DNA from: Microcystis aeruginosa Ma_MB_S_20031200_S102
GTDB taxonomy: Bacteria > Cyanobacteriota > Cyanobacteriia > Cyanobacteriales > Microcystaceae
Assembly: GCA_007095845.1 (NCBI GenBank)
Contig: SFBI01000067.1
Span: forward strand, 62,001-126,000
Direction of reading: 5' to 3'
Length of the DNA stretch: 64,000 bases
A program made the translations under genes and the position numbers. Position 1 is the first letter of the stretch. Every line of letters starts with the position of its first letter. A model generated the notes under the pieces. It worked only from the letters and a program-made list of their open reading frames with translations. It searched no databases and was not told the DNA's origin. This document shows positions 34,392 to 43,947 of this stretch, piece after piece.

Positions 34392-34877
34392 ATGAGTATC
34401 GTCACGAAATCGATCGTGAATGCTGATGCTGAAGCTCGTTACCTCAGCCCTGGCGAATTAGACAGAATTAAAGCCTTCGTTACCAGTGGTGCCGCTCGTT
34501 TACGCATCGCTGAAACCCTGACTGGCGCTCGCGAAACCATCGTCAAACAAGCTGGTGATCGCTTATTTCAAAAACGTCCTGACATCGTTTCCCCCGGTGG
34601 CAACGCTTACGGCGAAGAAATGACCGCCACCTGTCTGCGTGACATGGACTACTACCTACGTTTAATCACCTACGGAGTAGTTGCTGGTGATGTCACCCCG
34701 ATTGAAGAAATCGGTTTGGTCGGTGTGCGTGAAATGTACAAATCCTTGGGAACCGACATCGGTGCCGTAGCTCAAAGCGTTCGCGAAATGAAAGAAGTTG
34801 CTACCGGTCTTATGTCTTCTGACGATGCTTCTGAAGCTTCTTCCTACTTCGATTACGTGATCGGCTCTATGTCGTAG
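34392..34877 (+). CDS. apcA: Allophycocyanin alpha subunit
   Basis: 161 aa. Core phycobilisome pigment protein transferring excitation to the photosystems. Phycocyanobilin attachment cysteine C81 lies in [18 protein letters not shown]. The whole sequence matches the family with no gaps. First gene of apcA-apcB-apcC; AGGA Shine-Dalgarno 10 bp upstream. Confidence 0.98.
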   Translation: MSIVTKSIVNADAEARYLSPGELDRIKAFVTSGAARLRIAETLTGARETIVKQAGDRLFQKRPDIVSPGGNAYGEEMTATCLRDMDYYLRLITYGVVAGDVTPIEEIGLVGVREMYKSLGTDIGAVAQSVREMKEVATGLMSSDDASEASSYFDYVIGSMS

Positions 34878-34956
34878 AATAACTCCTTTGTGAATTGTTC
34901 TAGACACACCCCTCGTAAACCTCTTAAGATTAAGCAAAACCCAAGGAAGAACCACC

Positions 34957-35442
34957 ATGCAAGACGCAATTACTTCTGTTATCAACTCTTCTGACGTTCA
35001 AGGCAAATACCTTGACACTTCTGCTCTCGGCAAACTGAAAAGCTACTTCGCCACCGGTGAACTGCGCGTGCGCGCCGCTAGTGTCATTAGTGCCAACGCT
35101 GCCGGCATTGTTAAAGAAGCCGTGGCTAAGTCCCTGTTATACTCTGACGTAACCCGTCCCGGTGGCAATATGTACACCACCCGTCGTTACGCCGCTTGTA
35201 TCCGTGACCTCGACTACTATCTCCGTTATGCTACCTACGCTATGTTAGCTGGAGATCCTTCTATCCTCGATGAGCGCGTTCTCAACGGACTGAAAGAAAC
35301 CTACAACTCTTTAGGTGTACCCATCTCCTCCACCGTTCAAGCTATCCAAGCGATGAAAGAAGTCACCGCTAGTTTAGTTGGTGCTGACGCGGGTAAAGAA
35401 ATGGGGATTTACTTCGACTACATTAGCTCTGGCTTAAGCTAG
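34957..35442 (+). CDS. apcB: Allophycocyanin beta subunit
   Basis: 161 aa. Partner of ApcA in the core (alpha-beta) monomer. C81 chromophore attachment in [18 protein letters not shown]71 is the conserved gamma-N-methylated asparagine position. 79 bp after apcA, so co-transcribed. Confidence 0.98.
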   Translation: MQDAITSVINSSDVQGKYLDTSALGKLKSYFATGELRVRAASVISANAAGIVKEAVAKSLLYSDVTRPGGNMYTTRRYAACIRDLDYYLRYATYAMLAGDPSILDERVLNGLKETYNSLGVPISSTVQAIQAMKEVTASLVGADAGKEMGIYFDYISSGLS

Positions 35443-35632
35443 AAGTAACGAACTCGGACAAAATAGGGTTCGGGAAGCCGAGGATGAGTGCTAGGTCTTT
35501 AAAGGCTGAATCTGTCCAAGATAGGTTTTGACGAGCTAGTATTGATTCTTGACTCCCGACCTTTGTTATTTTAGGAAAAAGCCTTCGTTAGTTTGAGCGA
35601 CAAGTTTTTCAGCGATTAGGAGAAGTCAATCC

Positions 35633-35836
35633 ATGCGGATGTTCAAAATCACCGCTTGTGTTCCCAGCCAAAGCCGCATTCGGACACAACGGGAATTACA
35701 AAATACCTATTTCACCAAACTCGTTCCCTACGATAATTGGTTTCGTGAGCAACAACGCATCATGAAAATGGGCGGCAAAATTGTCAAAGTGCAGTTGGCT
35801 ACTGGCAAGCCCGGGACTAATACAGGTTTACTGTAA
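35633..35836 (+). CDS. apcC: Phycobilisome core linker ApcC (7.8 kDa)
   Basis: 67 aa. Small core linker: MRMFKITACVPSQSRIRTQR, then NTYFTKLVPYDNWFREQQRI and IVKVQLATGKPGTN. Standard length and sequence. 190 bp downstream of apcB; the gap may contain an attenuating structure that lowers apcC expression relative to apcAB. Confidence 0.97.
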   Translation: MRMFKITACVPSQSRIRTQRELQNTYFTKLVPYDNWFREQQRIMKMGGKIVKVQLATGKPGTNTGLL

Positions 35837-35860
35837 TTGACGGCAACTGGAACTTAAAAA

Positions 35861-35886
35861 AAAGAGGTCTGGAAAGACCTCTTTTT
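35861..35886 (+). terminator. apc operon intrinsic terminator
   Basis: AAAGAGGTCT - GGAA - AGACCTCTTT gives a perfect 10-bp stem with a tetraloop, with flanking A and T tracts, 24 bp after the apcC stop. Confidence 0.92.
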
Positions 35887-35957
35887 GCTTGAGGGATTTT
35901 TTTCAAACTGTAAAAAATAAACAGAAAACTCCATATTTAAGTAATTTTGTCAAGAAA

Positions 35958-36341
35958 ATGAGCGAATTAAAATCCAAAATCATCGCTATTGATGATCAAC
36001 TTTCTAAACGTCCGATCGCTCTCGATCCCGCAGGATATTTTATTATTTATCTAGACCGAGAAGCTGGGTTAATCTGTGCCAAACATTATAGCAATATCAT
36101 CAACGAAAAAGGTTTAGCCGTCGATCCAGAAACGGGAAAAGTTATCGGTGTTAGGCAAAAACTTGATCGCAATCCTGAGTCTATTTACACCGCCAGAACT
36201 GCCAAAGAATTAGCCGTCAAAGTAATCGAAGAAACCCAACCTTGTCCCATTACTATGTTCGATCATGCTGCTTATTTAGGTCGAGAATTTACCCGCGCTG
36301 AATACGCTTTAATCACCGGGGAAGAATATATTCAGGATTAA
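35958..36341 (+). CDS. DUF4346 domain protein
   Basis: 127 aa from the ATG at 35958 (an in-frame TTG at 35889 precedes it, but the family-like sequence starts with MSELKSKIIAIDDQLSK). Segments DPAGYFIIYLDREAGLICAKHY and PCPITMFDHAAYLGREFTRAEYAL are typical of a family linked by name to pterin enzymes in archaea (DUF4346). In cyanobacteria function is unknown. Confidence 0.75.
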   Translation: MSELKSKIIAIDDQLSKRPIALDPAGYFIIYLDREAGLICAKHYSNIINEKGLAVDPETGKVIGVRQKLDRNPESIYTARTAKELAVKVIEETQPCPITMFDHAAYLGREFTRAEYALITGEEYIQD

Positions 36342-36353
36342 AGATTGGGCTTT

Positions 36354-36488
36354 TCAGTAATCAGTGAACAGTAATCAGTAAACAGTAAACAGTAAACAGG
36401 GATAAAGATGAAGATAAATAACTTAAAACTTAAAACTTAAAACTTAAAACTTAAAACTTACATCTGATAACTGATAACTGATAACTGT
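36354..36488. repeat. Three heptamer types in series
   Basis: AGTAAAC/AGTAATC type units (36354-36399), AACTTAA-type units (36419-36460) and GATAACT units (36464-36488). The third array abuts the stop of the next, convergent gene. Confidence 0.85.
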
Positions 36489-37351
36489 TAAACCGTGCCT
36501 TTAAATAAACCTTGGGGACGGAATAATAACAGCAAGATCATAATTAATAAAGCCACGGCTAATTTATAATCAGAACCAATTAAGGGAACACTAATTTCTT
36601 GAGCAACACCAATAATTAAAGCCCCAGCAATCGCTCCGTAGGGATTACCAATACCACCTAAAATAACGGCCGCAAACATTGGTAAGATTAAAAACCAGCC
36701 CATATTGGGACGTACTCCCCCGGTAATTAAACCGAACATACCTCCGGCTAAAGCAGTTAAAACTCCGGTAATTATCCATGTCCAGAAGACAACCCATTCA
36801 ACGTTAATTCCGGTTACTCTAGCTAAATCGTTGCTGTCAGCTACGGCGCGCATCGCCTTACCAATCTTAGTTTTTTGTAATAAAAAATGGAGGGCAATAA
36901 TAACTATAATTGCCAAACCAATGACTAACAAGCGATCGAAAGCTACTTTAATACCAAAAATTTCTGTAGCGGTCATCACAGGCAGATTGTAGCGTTGATT
37001 ACTACCGCCCCAAATCATTAAAATACCATTGCGAAGAAATAAAGCCAAACCGATCGAAATAATAATTAAAGTGGTAGAGTCAGCCCGTCGATCGCGCATG
37101 GGTTTCCATAATAATCTCTCGGCAATGAGCATGGCAATAGCTGTCACCGCTGCCCCCACCGGCATGGCTAACCAGAGATTAATCCCTTGAGCATTTACCA
37201 GCCAAGTTATGTAAGCACCCAAAGTCATAAAATCGCCGTGGGCAAAATTAGACAGACGCAAAATGCCACAGGTAAGGGTTAACCCGACAGCAGCCAGAGC
37301 AATAATACTACCGACGGCTAAACCATTGAATAAAAGTTGCGGTGTATCCAT
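36488..37351 (-). CDS. natD: Branched-chain/neutral amino acid ABC transporter permease (LivH/NatD type)
   Basis: 287 aa from the ATG at 37349-37351. Eight or so membrane helices with family motifs LRLSNFAHGDFMTLGAYITW near the N-terminus, SIGLALFLRNGILMIWGG and AVILGGIGNPYGAIAGALII. Probably the NatD permease of the N-I neutral amino acid system of cyanobacteria, but the paralogue cannot be told from a general LivH with certainty. Its partner permease, ATPases and binding protein are not adjacent. Confidence 0.82.
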   Translation of the reverse strand: MDTPQLLFNGLAVGSIIALAAVGLTLTCGILRLSNFAHGDFMTLGAYITWLVNAQGINLWLAMPVGAAVTAIAMLIAERLLWKPMRDRRADSTTLIIISIGLALFLRNGILMIWGGSNQRYNLPVMTATEIFGIKVAFDRLLVIGLAIIVIIALHFLLQKTKIGKAMRAVADSNDLARVTGINVEWVVFWTWIITGVLTALAGGMFGLITGGVRPNMGWFLILPMFAAVILGGIGNPYGAIAGALIIGVAQEISVPLIGSDYKLAVALLIMILLLLFRPQGLFKGTV

Positions 37352-38041
37352 CAAACCTCTTGTATAAATCAGAAATCGTCCTTAGAAATAGAAGTCAGGA
37401 GAGAGAAAATTAACTAACTTTTGTCTTTTACCTTATTTAACTGAAAGCTGAGGGCCTGTGGCTTAAATATTTTTGTTTAGACCAAATTGCATGACAGTAT
37501 AAGCTCAGACAGCTATTATAAAGGTTTGTGTGCCAGCAATTTCTAGCGGCCAGCGAAAAGCTGATGGCTTACCAAAAATTTGGGTTTAAAGCCTCCCCCT
37601 TCTAGGGGGACTTGGTGATACAATATTAAAGTCTTCAGGTTGCAATGCCGTCGCACATCGTGAAAATTCTGCTGAAACAGTGCAGCACTTTTGAGGGAAG
37701 AATAGATAGACAAGAGCCACCGAAAACTCTTTAAACAGGGCAGTAAGTCTTCAAAAAGACTGAATGAATCGAATAAAAACTTTTGTCGTAAGACAGATAG
37801 GGTAGGGCAGATCCGAATTTTCCTTGAAATAGGAAAACGCTTGGAGAGTGAACCACAAAAAGGGAAACTAGATAGCAACTGATATTCTAGTAATCTCGGT
37901 TCAGACATAACATAATCGTGTAAGACGCGAGTAAGGGAAACCAGAAAGCGCAGTGATGAGCTTCGAGAATCCTCACGCCTTTAGGCCTAGGAGTGTCAAT
38001 GCTATAAAATCAAGAATGCCCACTGATGGAATTTTCCGCCA
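37352..38041. mobile_element. Transposon relic (IS605-type right end) upstream of a pentapeptide gene
   Basis: A gene-free 690 bp. From about 37540 the sequence contains CCTCCCCCTTCTAGGGGG (37590-37607), an inverted-repeat hairpin. At 37945-38000 the run GCGCAGTGATGAGCTTCGAG, then CCTCACGCCTTTAGGCCTAGG (in two parts) and AGTGTCAA, resembles the cyanobacterial TnpB right end/omegaRNA on the plus strand, degenerate in one hairpin arm. A 121-aa minus-strand frame here is not supported. The last ~40 bp contain the likely promoter and leader of the next gene. Confidence 0.4.
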
Positions 38042-38551
38042 ATGAAGACTATCTTTCGACTAGCGATCGCTTTTTTTGCCTTACTATTTATCCTGTTTCC
38101 TGTCAATGCCTTAGCTGCCAGTTCTGCTGCTGTCACAGGAGCCAATGCCAGTTATGAAAACCAGAATCTGACAGGAAAGGATTTTTCGGGACAAAATTTG
38201 CAATCTGCCCAATTTACTAACGTTAATCTGCAAGATTCTAACTTTAGCTCTGCCGATTTGCGCGGGGCAGTGTTTAACGGAGCCTCTATCATCGAAGGCA
38301 ACTTTCATGGAGCGGACTTAACCAATGGGTTAGCCTATCTGAGTACCTTTAAAAATTCCGATTTAAGCGATGCCATTTTTGCCGAAGCAATTATGCTGCG
38401 CACCATTTTCGAGGGGGTAAATATCAACGGTGCTGATTTTAGTTTTGCCGTGCTTGACGCTCAACAAATCAAAAATCTCTGTGAAAGAGCCGAGGGTGTC
38501 AACTCAAAAACCGGCGTCTCTACCCCGGAATCTTTAGGATGTGATCAATGA
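38042..38551 (+). CDS. Lumenal pentapeptide repeat protein
   Basis: 169 aa with an N-terminal Sec-type signal peptide ([20 protein letters not shown], cleavage near AxA). About eight pentapeptide units of A(D/N)LxN type follow (e.g. [20 protein letters not shown]), forming a right-handed beta-helix. The C-terminal region has two Cys (LCERAEGV and GCDQ) that may form a disulfide. This matches thylakoid-lumen pentapeptide proteins (TL15-like) in cyanobacteria and plants, function unknown. It overlaps purK by 4 bp. Confidence 0.82.
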   Translation: MKTIFRLAIAFFALLFILFPVNALAASSAAVTGANASYENQNLTGKDFSGQNLQSAQFTNVNLQDSNFSSADLRGAVFNGASIIEGNFHGADLTNGLAYLSTFKNSDLSDAIFAEAIMLRTIFEGVNINGADFSFAVLDAQQIKNLCERAEGVNSKTGVSTPESLGCDQ

Positions 38552-39675
38552 TGCAAACCCGGGTTGGTGTTATTGGTGGTGGACAATTAGCATGGATGAT
38601 GGCACAGGAAGCCAAGAAATTAGGCATTTCTCTAATTGTACAAACACCACACCCCGACGATCCCGCCGTTGCTTTAGCTGACGGGGTTGTCTTTGCGGAA
38701 ATAGCCGACGTGGAAGGCACAAAAAAACTAGCTCAACATTGTGATCTAATCACGTTTGAAAATGAGTTTGTTAATTTAGATGCCCTAGAAGAATTAGCGG
38801 CCACAGGAGTGAAATTCTATCCTAGTTTGGCAAATCTGCGCCCCCTATTGGATAAATACGAGCAAAGATATTATTTGCGCTCCCTAGGGTTGCCTGTGCC
38901 TGATTTTTGGGCGATAGATAATTTGTCCCAGCTAGAAAATTATCCTTTTCCGCTAGTGCTGAAAGCGCGACGACAAGGTTATGATGGTCAAGGAACCTTT
39001 ATTATCCGCACTCCTGAAGAATTAAACGCCAAAAAGCCGCAATTAGAGCGTCTTGACTTGATGTTAGAAGCTTATATTCCCTACGAGCGAGAATTAGCCA
39101 TCGTTGCCGCTAGGGGATTAACCGGGAAAATCGTCACCTATCCCGTGGTGGAAACCTATCAAGAGGAGCAAGTCTGTCACTGGGTAATCGCTCCCGCCGC
39201 TCTTAACCAATCTTTACACGCTCAAACCGAACCTATCGCCCATCATCTGTTAAGTAGTTTGTCGGCGGTGGGTGTTTTCGGGATAGAGTTATTTGTCACT
39301 CCCCAGGGAGAGGTATTGATTAATGAAATCGCTCCCCGTACCCATAATTCGGGTCATTACAGCCTTTCTGCCTGTCTTACCTCCCAATTTGCCCTACAAC
39401 TGCAAGCAGTGGCTAATTTGCCCCTCGGAGCCACGGAATTAAAATCTGCTGGGGCAGTTATGGTTAATCTATTGGGTTTTGAGGATAGTGACGGCGATTA
39501 CGCCGAAAAAAGAGCAGTTTTAGCGGCAATTCCAGGCGCTCACGTTTTTTGGTACGGTAAAAAATCCCGTCCCGGTCGAAAATTAGGCCATGTCACCCTC
39601 TTAAGGGATACAAGCGATCGCTCTGAGTTACTGGCCCTAGCAAAACAGATAGAAAAGCTTTGGTATGGTTGTTAG
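38548..39675 (+). CDS. purK: 5-(carboxyamino)imidazole ribonucleotide synthase
   Basis: 375 aa, ATP-grasp enzyme of purine synthesis converting AIR to N5-CAIR. Signatures: [20 protein letters not shown] at the N-terminus, [14 protein letters not shown] and [20 protein letters not shown]. Start ATG 38548 overlaps the TGA of the previous gene (ATGA); a second ATG at 38551 may be the real start. Confidence 0.95.
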   Translation: MMQTRVGVIGGGQLAWMMAQEAKKLGISLIVQTPHPDDPAVALADGVVFAEIADVEGTKKLAQHCDLITFENEFVNLDALEELAATGVKFYPSLANLRPLLDKYEQRYYLRSLGLPVPDFWAIDNLSQLENYPFPLVLKARRQGYDGQGTFIIRTPEELNAKKPQLERLDLMLEAYIPYERELAIVAARGLTGKIVTYPVVETYQEEQVCHWVIAPAALNQSLHAQTEPIAHHLLSSLSAVGVFGIELFVTPQGEVLINEIAPRTHNSGHYSLSACLTSQFALQLQAVANLPLGATELKSAGAVMVNLLGFEDSDGDYAEKRAVLAAIPGAHVFWYGKKSRPGRKLGHVTLLRDTSDRSELLALAKQIEKLWYGC

Positions 39676-39885
39676 GGAATTATGAATTATGAATTATGAA
39701 TTATGAATTGGGGAGTGGGGAGTATTTTCAGTGAACAGTAAACAGTGAACAGTAATCAGTAAATAGTAAACAGTAATCAGTAAATAGTGAACTGATAATT
39801 GATAAAAATGTGAACTGAAACCTCACATCTGATAACTGAAACCTCACATCTGATAACTGATAACTGATAACTGATAACTGATTCA
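39676..39885. repeat. Composite heptamer arrays downstream of purK
   Basis: TGAATTA array (39678-39710), then AGTAAAC/AGTAATC-type units (39730-39790) and GATAACT units (39835-39880). Present only between the convergent purK and hydrolase genes. Confidence 0.85.
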
Positions 39886-39895
39886 GCAACCCTAA

Positions 39896-40834
39896 TTAAA
39901 AGACCTTTTTGATTGCCTCGGCCAGTTTTTGACTGATTAACTCGTTACCGTCTCGGCTGAGATGAATATTATCGCGATAGAGAGAATCAGGATTAGGATT
40001 GGCCTGAAAAATAGGCAGAAAATCTAGATAAAAAATCTGCTGGTTGCCGGTGAAATCCGCTAGTCTTTGACGGGCCTTTAATTCATAATCTCGCCCCTGT
40101 TTTTGAGCTTCACGAATGAGGGGGGTAATAGCGATAATTAAACCTGCTTGATTAGCCTGAGCAAGCTCCTGAATTTGGGCAAGAGCGGTTAAATTATTAC
40201 CCACTCGATCGCCTCCTTCTCGCACCGGTGGCAGCGGAGGATAACGCTTAAAATATCGATCGTACAACTCAATTAACGCTAAAGCCGGCCGACGAGCGGG
40301 ATAATTAATTTCTCGTCCCACCACCGTCGAACTAGGAGCTAAAGCGAACAGATCATCAGTATTCATTAATAACACAATCACCTGGGATTCAAAGGTGCCA
40401 AAACGTCGCAGATAGGCCAATTGATTGCGCGGTCCCCAAGAATTAGCCGAAGCATTGAGAACTTCCACCGAACCCCTCAGATTCTTTCTTAAATTTTTGG
40501 CGATTAAAGCAGAAATGATCTCTTTTTGATCCGTCCACCAGGAGCCATTAGCGATCGAATCACCGATTAACATTATTCTTGTCGTCTCCGGAGGCCGTTG
40601 GGGTGTAATCGGCTCGCTGCGCATCGAATACTGATTAACGGCGATAAGATTGGAAAACCGGCGAGTTTGTTGATTAGGAGCCAAAAGATAGCCAATTTCA
40701 GCATCAGCTTTGTAAATAAGCGGATTACCGAACCCCAAGACAATTCTTAAAATAGCCTCAAGGAAAAGGGCAAGGGCTAAAAGAACACCTAAAGTGATTA
40801 AAGACAGACGAATGATAGCAATTTCTAATAACAA
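39896..40834 (-). CDS. SGNH/GDSL-type hydrolase with N-terminal membrane anchor
   Basis: 312 aa. N-terminal transmembrane helix (~6-33). SGNH block I GDSIANGSWW (G/D/S with the catalytic Ser), block III-like NASANSWGPRNQL and block V DNIHLSRDGNELI with the catalytic Asp/His. A hydrolase or acetyltransferase of cell envelope polysaccharides is likely; substrate unknown. It ends just after the purK repeat block. Confidence 0.8.
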   Translation of the reverse strand: MLLEIAIIRLSLITLGVLLALALFLEAILRIVLGFGNPLIYKADAEIGYLLAPNQQTRRFSNLIAVNQYSMRSEPITPQRPPETTRIMLIGDSIANGSWWTDQKEIISALIAKNLRKNLRGSVEVLNASANSWGPRNQLAYLRRFGTFESQVIVLLMNTDDLFALAPSSTVVGREINYPARRPALALIELYDRYFKRYPPLPPVREGGDRVGNNLTALAQIQELAQANQAGLIIAITPLIREAQKQGRDYELKARQRLADFTGNQQIFYLDFLPIFQANPNPDSLYRDNIHLSRDGNELISQKLAEAIKKVF

Positions 40835-41172
40835 AGATAGATAACAGTTCGCTAATTTATGATATTAACAAAATATAACACGGGAAATACCCATCGGAAA
40901 GCGAAGCAGGGTGGCGATGTGCCAAGTGTATCCTTTTCACTTTTCAAAAAACCTATAAGCTGTCAAGCATTTAAATTGCTTGTTGAGACGAGGCAAGAGG
41001 CAACAGTAAAAGGATTGGGGGAGATTCGGCTAATCTTAAGAATAGGCGGTTAAGATGCGTCTTAGCTTACCTAACTTCACGGCAGGTTAATGGTAAGTAT
41101 TCAAACTTAATCAGTCTGATTTGCCCCTAAGTAAGGAAGATTTATCGAAACTATCACAAACAGTGCTAACCA
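40835..41172. other. Intergenic region with possible gene remnant
   Basis: No supported gene. Near 41112-41167 a short open stretch reads LPLSKEDLSKLSQTVL, which may be the tail of a lost gene, but too little remains to identify it. The region upstream of 41100 has no recognisable signals. Confidence 0.3.
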
Positions 41173-41490
41173 ATGAATCATATTTTTTCTACCATTGATT
41201 TTCAGGCAATTAAAAATAACCCTAACTTTAAGGAAGACAGCGTTAGAGAAGTGATTATTTTACCTCTTTTAACAAGTTTGGGCTACCAAGAGGATAATAT
41301 CGAAAGAAGTAAAACCCTACGGCATTCCTTTTTAAAGGTTGGCAGTAAAAAACGTCCGATAAATTTAATTCCTGACTATGTTCTCAAAGTTAATCAAAGT
41401 TATGCTTGGGTATTAGAGGCTAAAAAACCAACGGAAAATATGGCTCTACCGAACCTGTCATGTAAAACTATTAACAACTTATGCTTGTAA
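41173..41490 (+). pseudogene. N-terminal fragment of HsdR_N-type/methyltransferase gene
   Basis: Encodes about 92 residues of a type I restriction N-terminal (HsdR_N-like) domain: EDSVREVIILPLLTSLGYQ, IPDYVLKVNQSYAWVLEAKK, with the catalytic-type PD...ExK arrangement. It breaks off at KPTEN, then the frame continues ~14 residues into inserted DNA and stops at 41490. The remainder of the same domain continues in the next ORF at DSVEQVYSYATHPEIRSNYF (from 41552). A ~110-bp insertion therefore splits the original gene. Confidence 0.75.
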
Positions 41491-41550
41491 AGCTTGTATA
41501 GTAAAGCTTTGAGTTTTTGTTAGATTGATATTTATCAACTTTAGAGCATT
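41441..41550. mobile_element. Small insertion interrupting the methyltransferase gene
   Basis: The interrupting segment begins near TGGCTCTACC (41441) and ends near TTTAGAGCAT (41539-41548), with GCTCTA/TAGAGC inverted at the ends (41443-41448, 41542-41547). No ORF. A MITE-like or ISL3-type relic is possible; a clean target duplication was not seen, so the exact boundaries are approximate. Confidence 0.45.
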
Positions 41551-43501
41551 GCGTGATTCAGTAGAACAGGTCTATAGTTATGCGACTCATCCTGAAATCA
41601 GAAGCAATTATTTTGCTCTTTGTAATGGCCTAGAATTTAGTTTATTTAAGACCCTCGATACCAGTACACCTATCTTATATTTTTCCCTTGATGAAATTGC
41701 CGATAGTTGGCAAGAGTTGACCCAGTATTTAGCGCCAGATAGATTTCAAGTGGGGAAAAGTTTTACCTATCAAAACCATTCCCCAATCAGTCGCAAAACT
41801 TTTGACTACTCAAGTCGTCCCTTGTTAGAACCAATTGAGGTAAAAAAACAACAAGCTAAAAGACATTTTGGTGTGCATGGATATTTTACTAAACAAGCAT
41901 GGAATGTGGTGGCAGAATATATTAAAAACTTTAGTCAACCGGGGGATGTCATTCTTGATCCTTTTGGGGGTAGTGGAGTGACGGCAATTGAAGCTTTAAT
42001 GAATAACCGTCAAGGGATTAGTATTGATATTAATCCTCTGGCTATTTTTCTTGTTAATTCTTTAATTAGTCCCGTTGATTTTGATGATTTAAGTCAAGCT
42101 TTTGAACGAGTTAAATTAGCCTACCAAGAGCGAGAACCCCAAACCAAAGAAGAAATAACCAAGGCACTCAATACCTATCCCTATCCCCAAGGCTTAAAAC
42201 TGCCTAAAGGTTCCGATGTGGCTACTGTTGAACAGTTATTTAGTAACAAACAATTAGCTCAACTAAGTTTATTAAAACATCTGATTAAACAGGAATTAAA
42301 CGAGGATATTAGAGAGTCTTTCTTGTTAGTTTTTTCCAGTACAATCAATAAATATAATTTGACTTTTCATTACACAAGAAGTGCAGCCGGTGGTGATAGT
42401 TCTGTATTTAGATATTATCGGTATAGAATTGCTCATGAACCGGGAGAAATGCCCTTAATGAAAATTTATGAAACTAAATTTAAAAAACTTGTTGCAGCTA
42501 AACAAGAAATGGAGTTTTATGTTAATAAAAACACCATCAACCGGGCTAAAATTGTTAAAGGAACAGCGACAGACTTAAGTTTTATTGAAAATGAAAGCGT
42601 TGATTATATTTATACCGATCCTCCCTACGGAAAGAAAATTCCCTACTTAGATTTATCAATAATGTGGAATGCTTGGTTAGATTTAGAAGTGACAGAAAAG
42701 GACTATCAATTAGAAGCTATTGAAGGTGGAACAATCCAAAAAAGTAAACAGGAATATAATCAATTAATTGCCGAAAGTATTCGAGAAATGTATCGAGTTT
42801 TGAAATTTGAGCGATGGTTATCTTTTGTCTTTGCTCACAAAGATCCTGAGTTTTGGCATTTAATTTTAGATACGGCAGAAAGTTGCGGATTTGAATATGT
42901 GGGAGCAGTGCCACAAAAAAATGGCCAAACTAGCTTTAAAAAGCGGCAAAATCCCTTTACAGTTTTATCAGGACAGTTAATTATTAATTTTCGGAAAGTT
43001 CCTACTCCTAAAGCAGTAATGAAAGCTAACTTAGGCATGGATATCACCGAGATTGTCATGCAAACTGTTGAAGGAATTATTGCTAAAAATGATGGGGCAA
43101 CCTTAGAACAAATTAACGATGAATTGATTATTAAAGGTTTGGAATTAGGGTTTTTAGATTTACTAGCAAAGGAGTATTCAGACTTGACTCCAATTTTGTT
43201 AGATAATTTTGATTATGACGAAAAGACTGAACTATATACCATCAAAAAAGATAGTAAGTTTAAATCAAAAATCGATGTTAAATTGAGAATTAAATACTAT
43301 TTGATTAGCTATTTGAGAAGGATGGAAAGAGATAATAAAAGCTCTAGCTTTGATGATATTGTTTTTAATATATTACCTCTGTTAAAAAATGGCACAACTC
43401 CCGAAAATCAGACGATTCTAAGCGTCCTCGAAGATATTGCTCAGAGAGTTGGTGATGATAACTGGCGCTTAAAACAAGAAGGACAATTGAGTTTATTTTA
43501 A
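41525..43501 (+). CDS. DNA methyltransferase domain (C-terminal part of interrupted gene)
   Basis: 658 aa from a TTG at 41525, but the true gene began upstream (41173) before the insertion. Residues ~1-60 finish an HsdR_N-like domain; the methyltransferase core shows motif I DPFGGSGVTAIEALM (preceded by GDVIL) and motif IV YTDPPYGKKIPYLDL. The C-terminal ~200 residues are unassigned. Because the frame is open across the whole methyltransferase, a shortened enzyme could still be made by re-initiation. No restriction partner is adjacent, so orphan or defence methyltransferase roles are equally possible. Confidence 0.7.
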   Translation: MIFINFRALRDSVEQVYSYATHPEIRSNYFALCNGLEFSLFKTLDTSTPILYFSLDEIADSWQELTQYLAPDRFQVGKSFTYQNHSPISRKTFDYSSRPLLEPIEVKKQQAKRHFGVHGYFTKQAWNVVAEYIKNFSQPGDVILDPFGGSGVTAIEALMNNRQGISIDINPLAIFLVNSLISPVDFDDLSQAFERVKLAYQEREPQTKEEITKALNTYPYPQGLKLPKGSDVATVEQLFSNKQLAQLSLLKHLIKQELNEDIRESFLLVFSSTINKYNLTFHYTRSAAGGDSSVFRYYRYRIAHEPGEMPLMKIYETKFKKLVAAKQEMEFYVNKNTINRAKIVKGTATDLSFIENESVDYIYTDPPYGKKIPYLDLSIMWNAWLDLEVTEKDYQLEAIEGGTIQKSKQEYNQLIAESIREMYRVLKFERWLSFVFAHKDPEFWHLILDTAESCGFEYVGAVPQKNGQTSFKKRQNPFTVLSGQLIINFRKVPTPKAVMKANLGMDITEIVMQTVEGIIAKNDGATLEQINDELIIKGLELGFLDLLAKEYSDLTPILLDNFDYDEKTELYTIKKDSKFKSKIDVKLRIKYYLISYLRRMERDNKSSSFDDIVFNILPLLKNGTTPENQTILSVLEDIAQRVGDDNWRLKQEGQLSLF

Positions 43502-43947
43502 ATCCACTGGCAGCACACTTTGTTCTTTTTGTCAAAAAAACTTTCTCTTTGCAACAAAACTACACAATTAATTGATCAACGGGTTGGGTTTTAAAAGGCT
43601 CTTTAACTGCCATTGATTGCTGTTCCCAAATAGGTGAGTGTAGATTTAGCAAGGGTTTTCAGGATCAACAGATAGCTAAAAACCAAAAAAAGCACGGACA
43701 ACCCCATCATTTCATACTGCGAAATTATACCATAATCGCTGGAAGTATTGCAACCTCGTAAACAAATGAGAATTATTTTCAATAAAATCTTAAGAAAAGA
43801 TAAATATTGCGAAATGTAAATTTAAATATTCTCAACTATTAAAGCTTGTTTGATATAAAAAACTTATAAAAAGTGGTAATTTTTACTGACTGATAACTGA
43901 TTACTGATAACTGATCACTGATAACTGATGACTGACTGAGGTAAACT
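43502..43947. other. Intergenic region with GATAACT array downstream of adk
   Basis: 445 bp between convergent genes. The only repeat is a GATAACT-type heptamer array (43887-43938). No tRNA, hairpin terminator or further ORF was found; the region where infA/rpmJ would be expected is empty. Confidence 0.55.

Noticed and set aside
37543-37908. 121-aa minus-strand ORF
   Set aside because: No family features, overlaps mobile-element remnant sequence, and codon pattern does not look like a gene.
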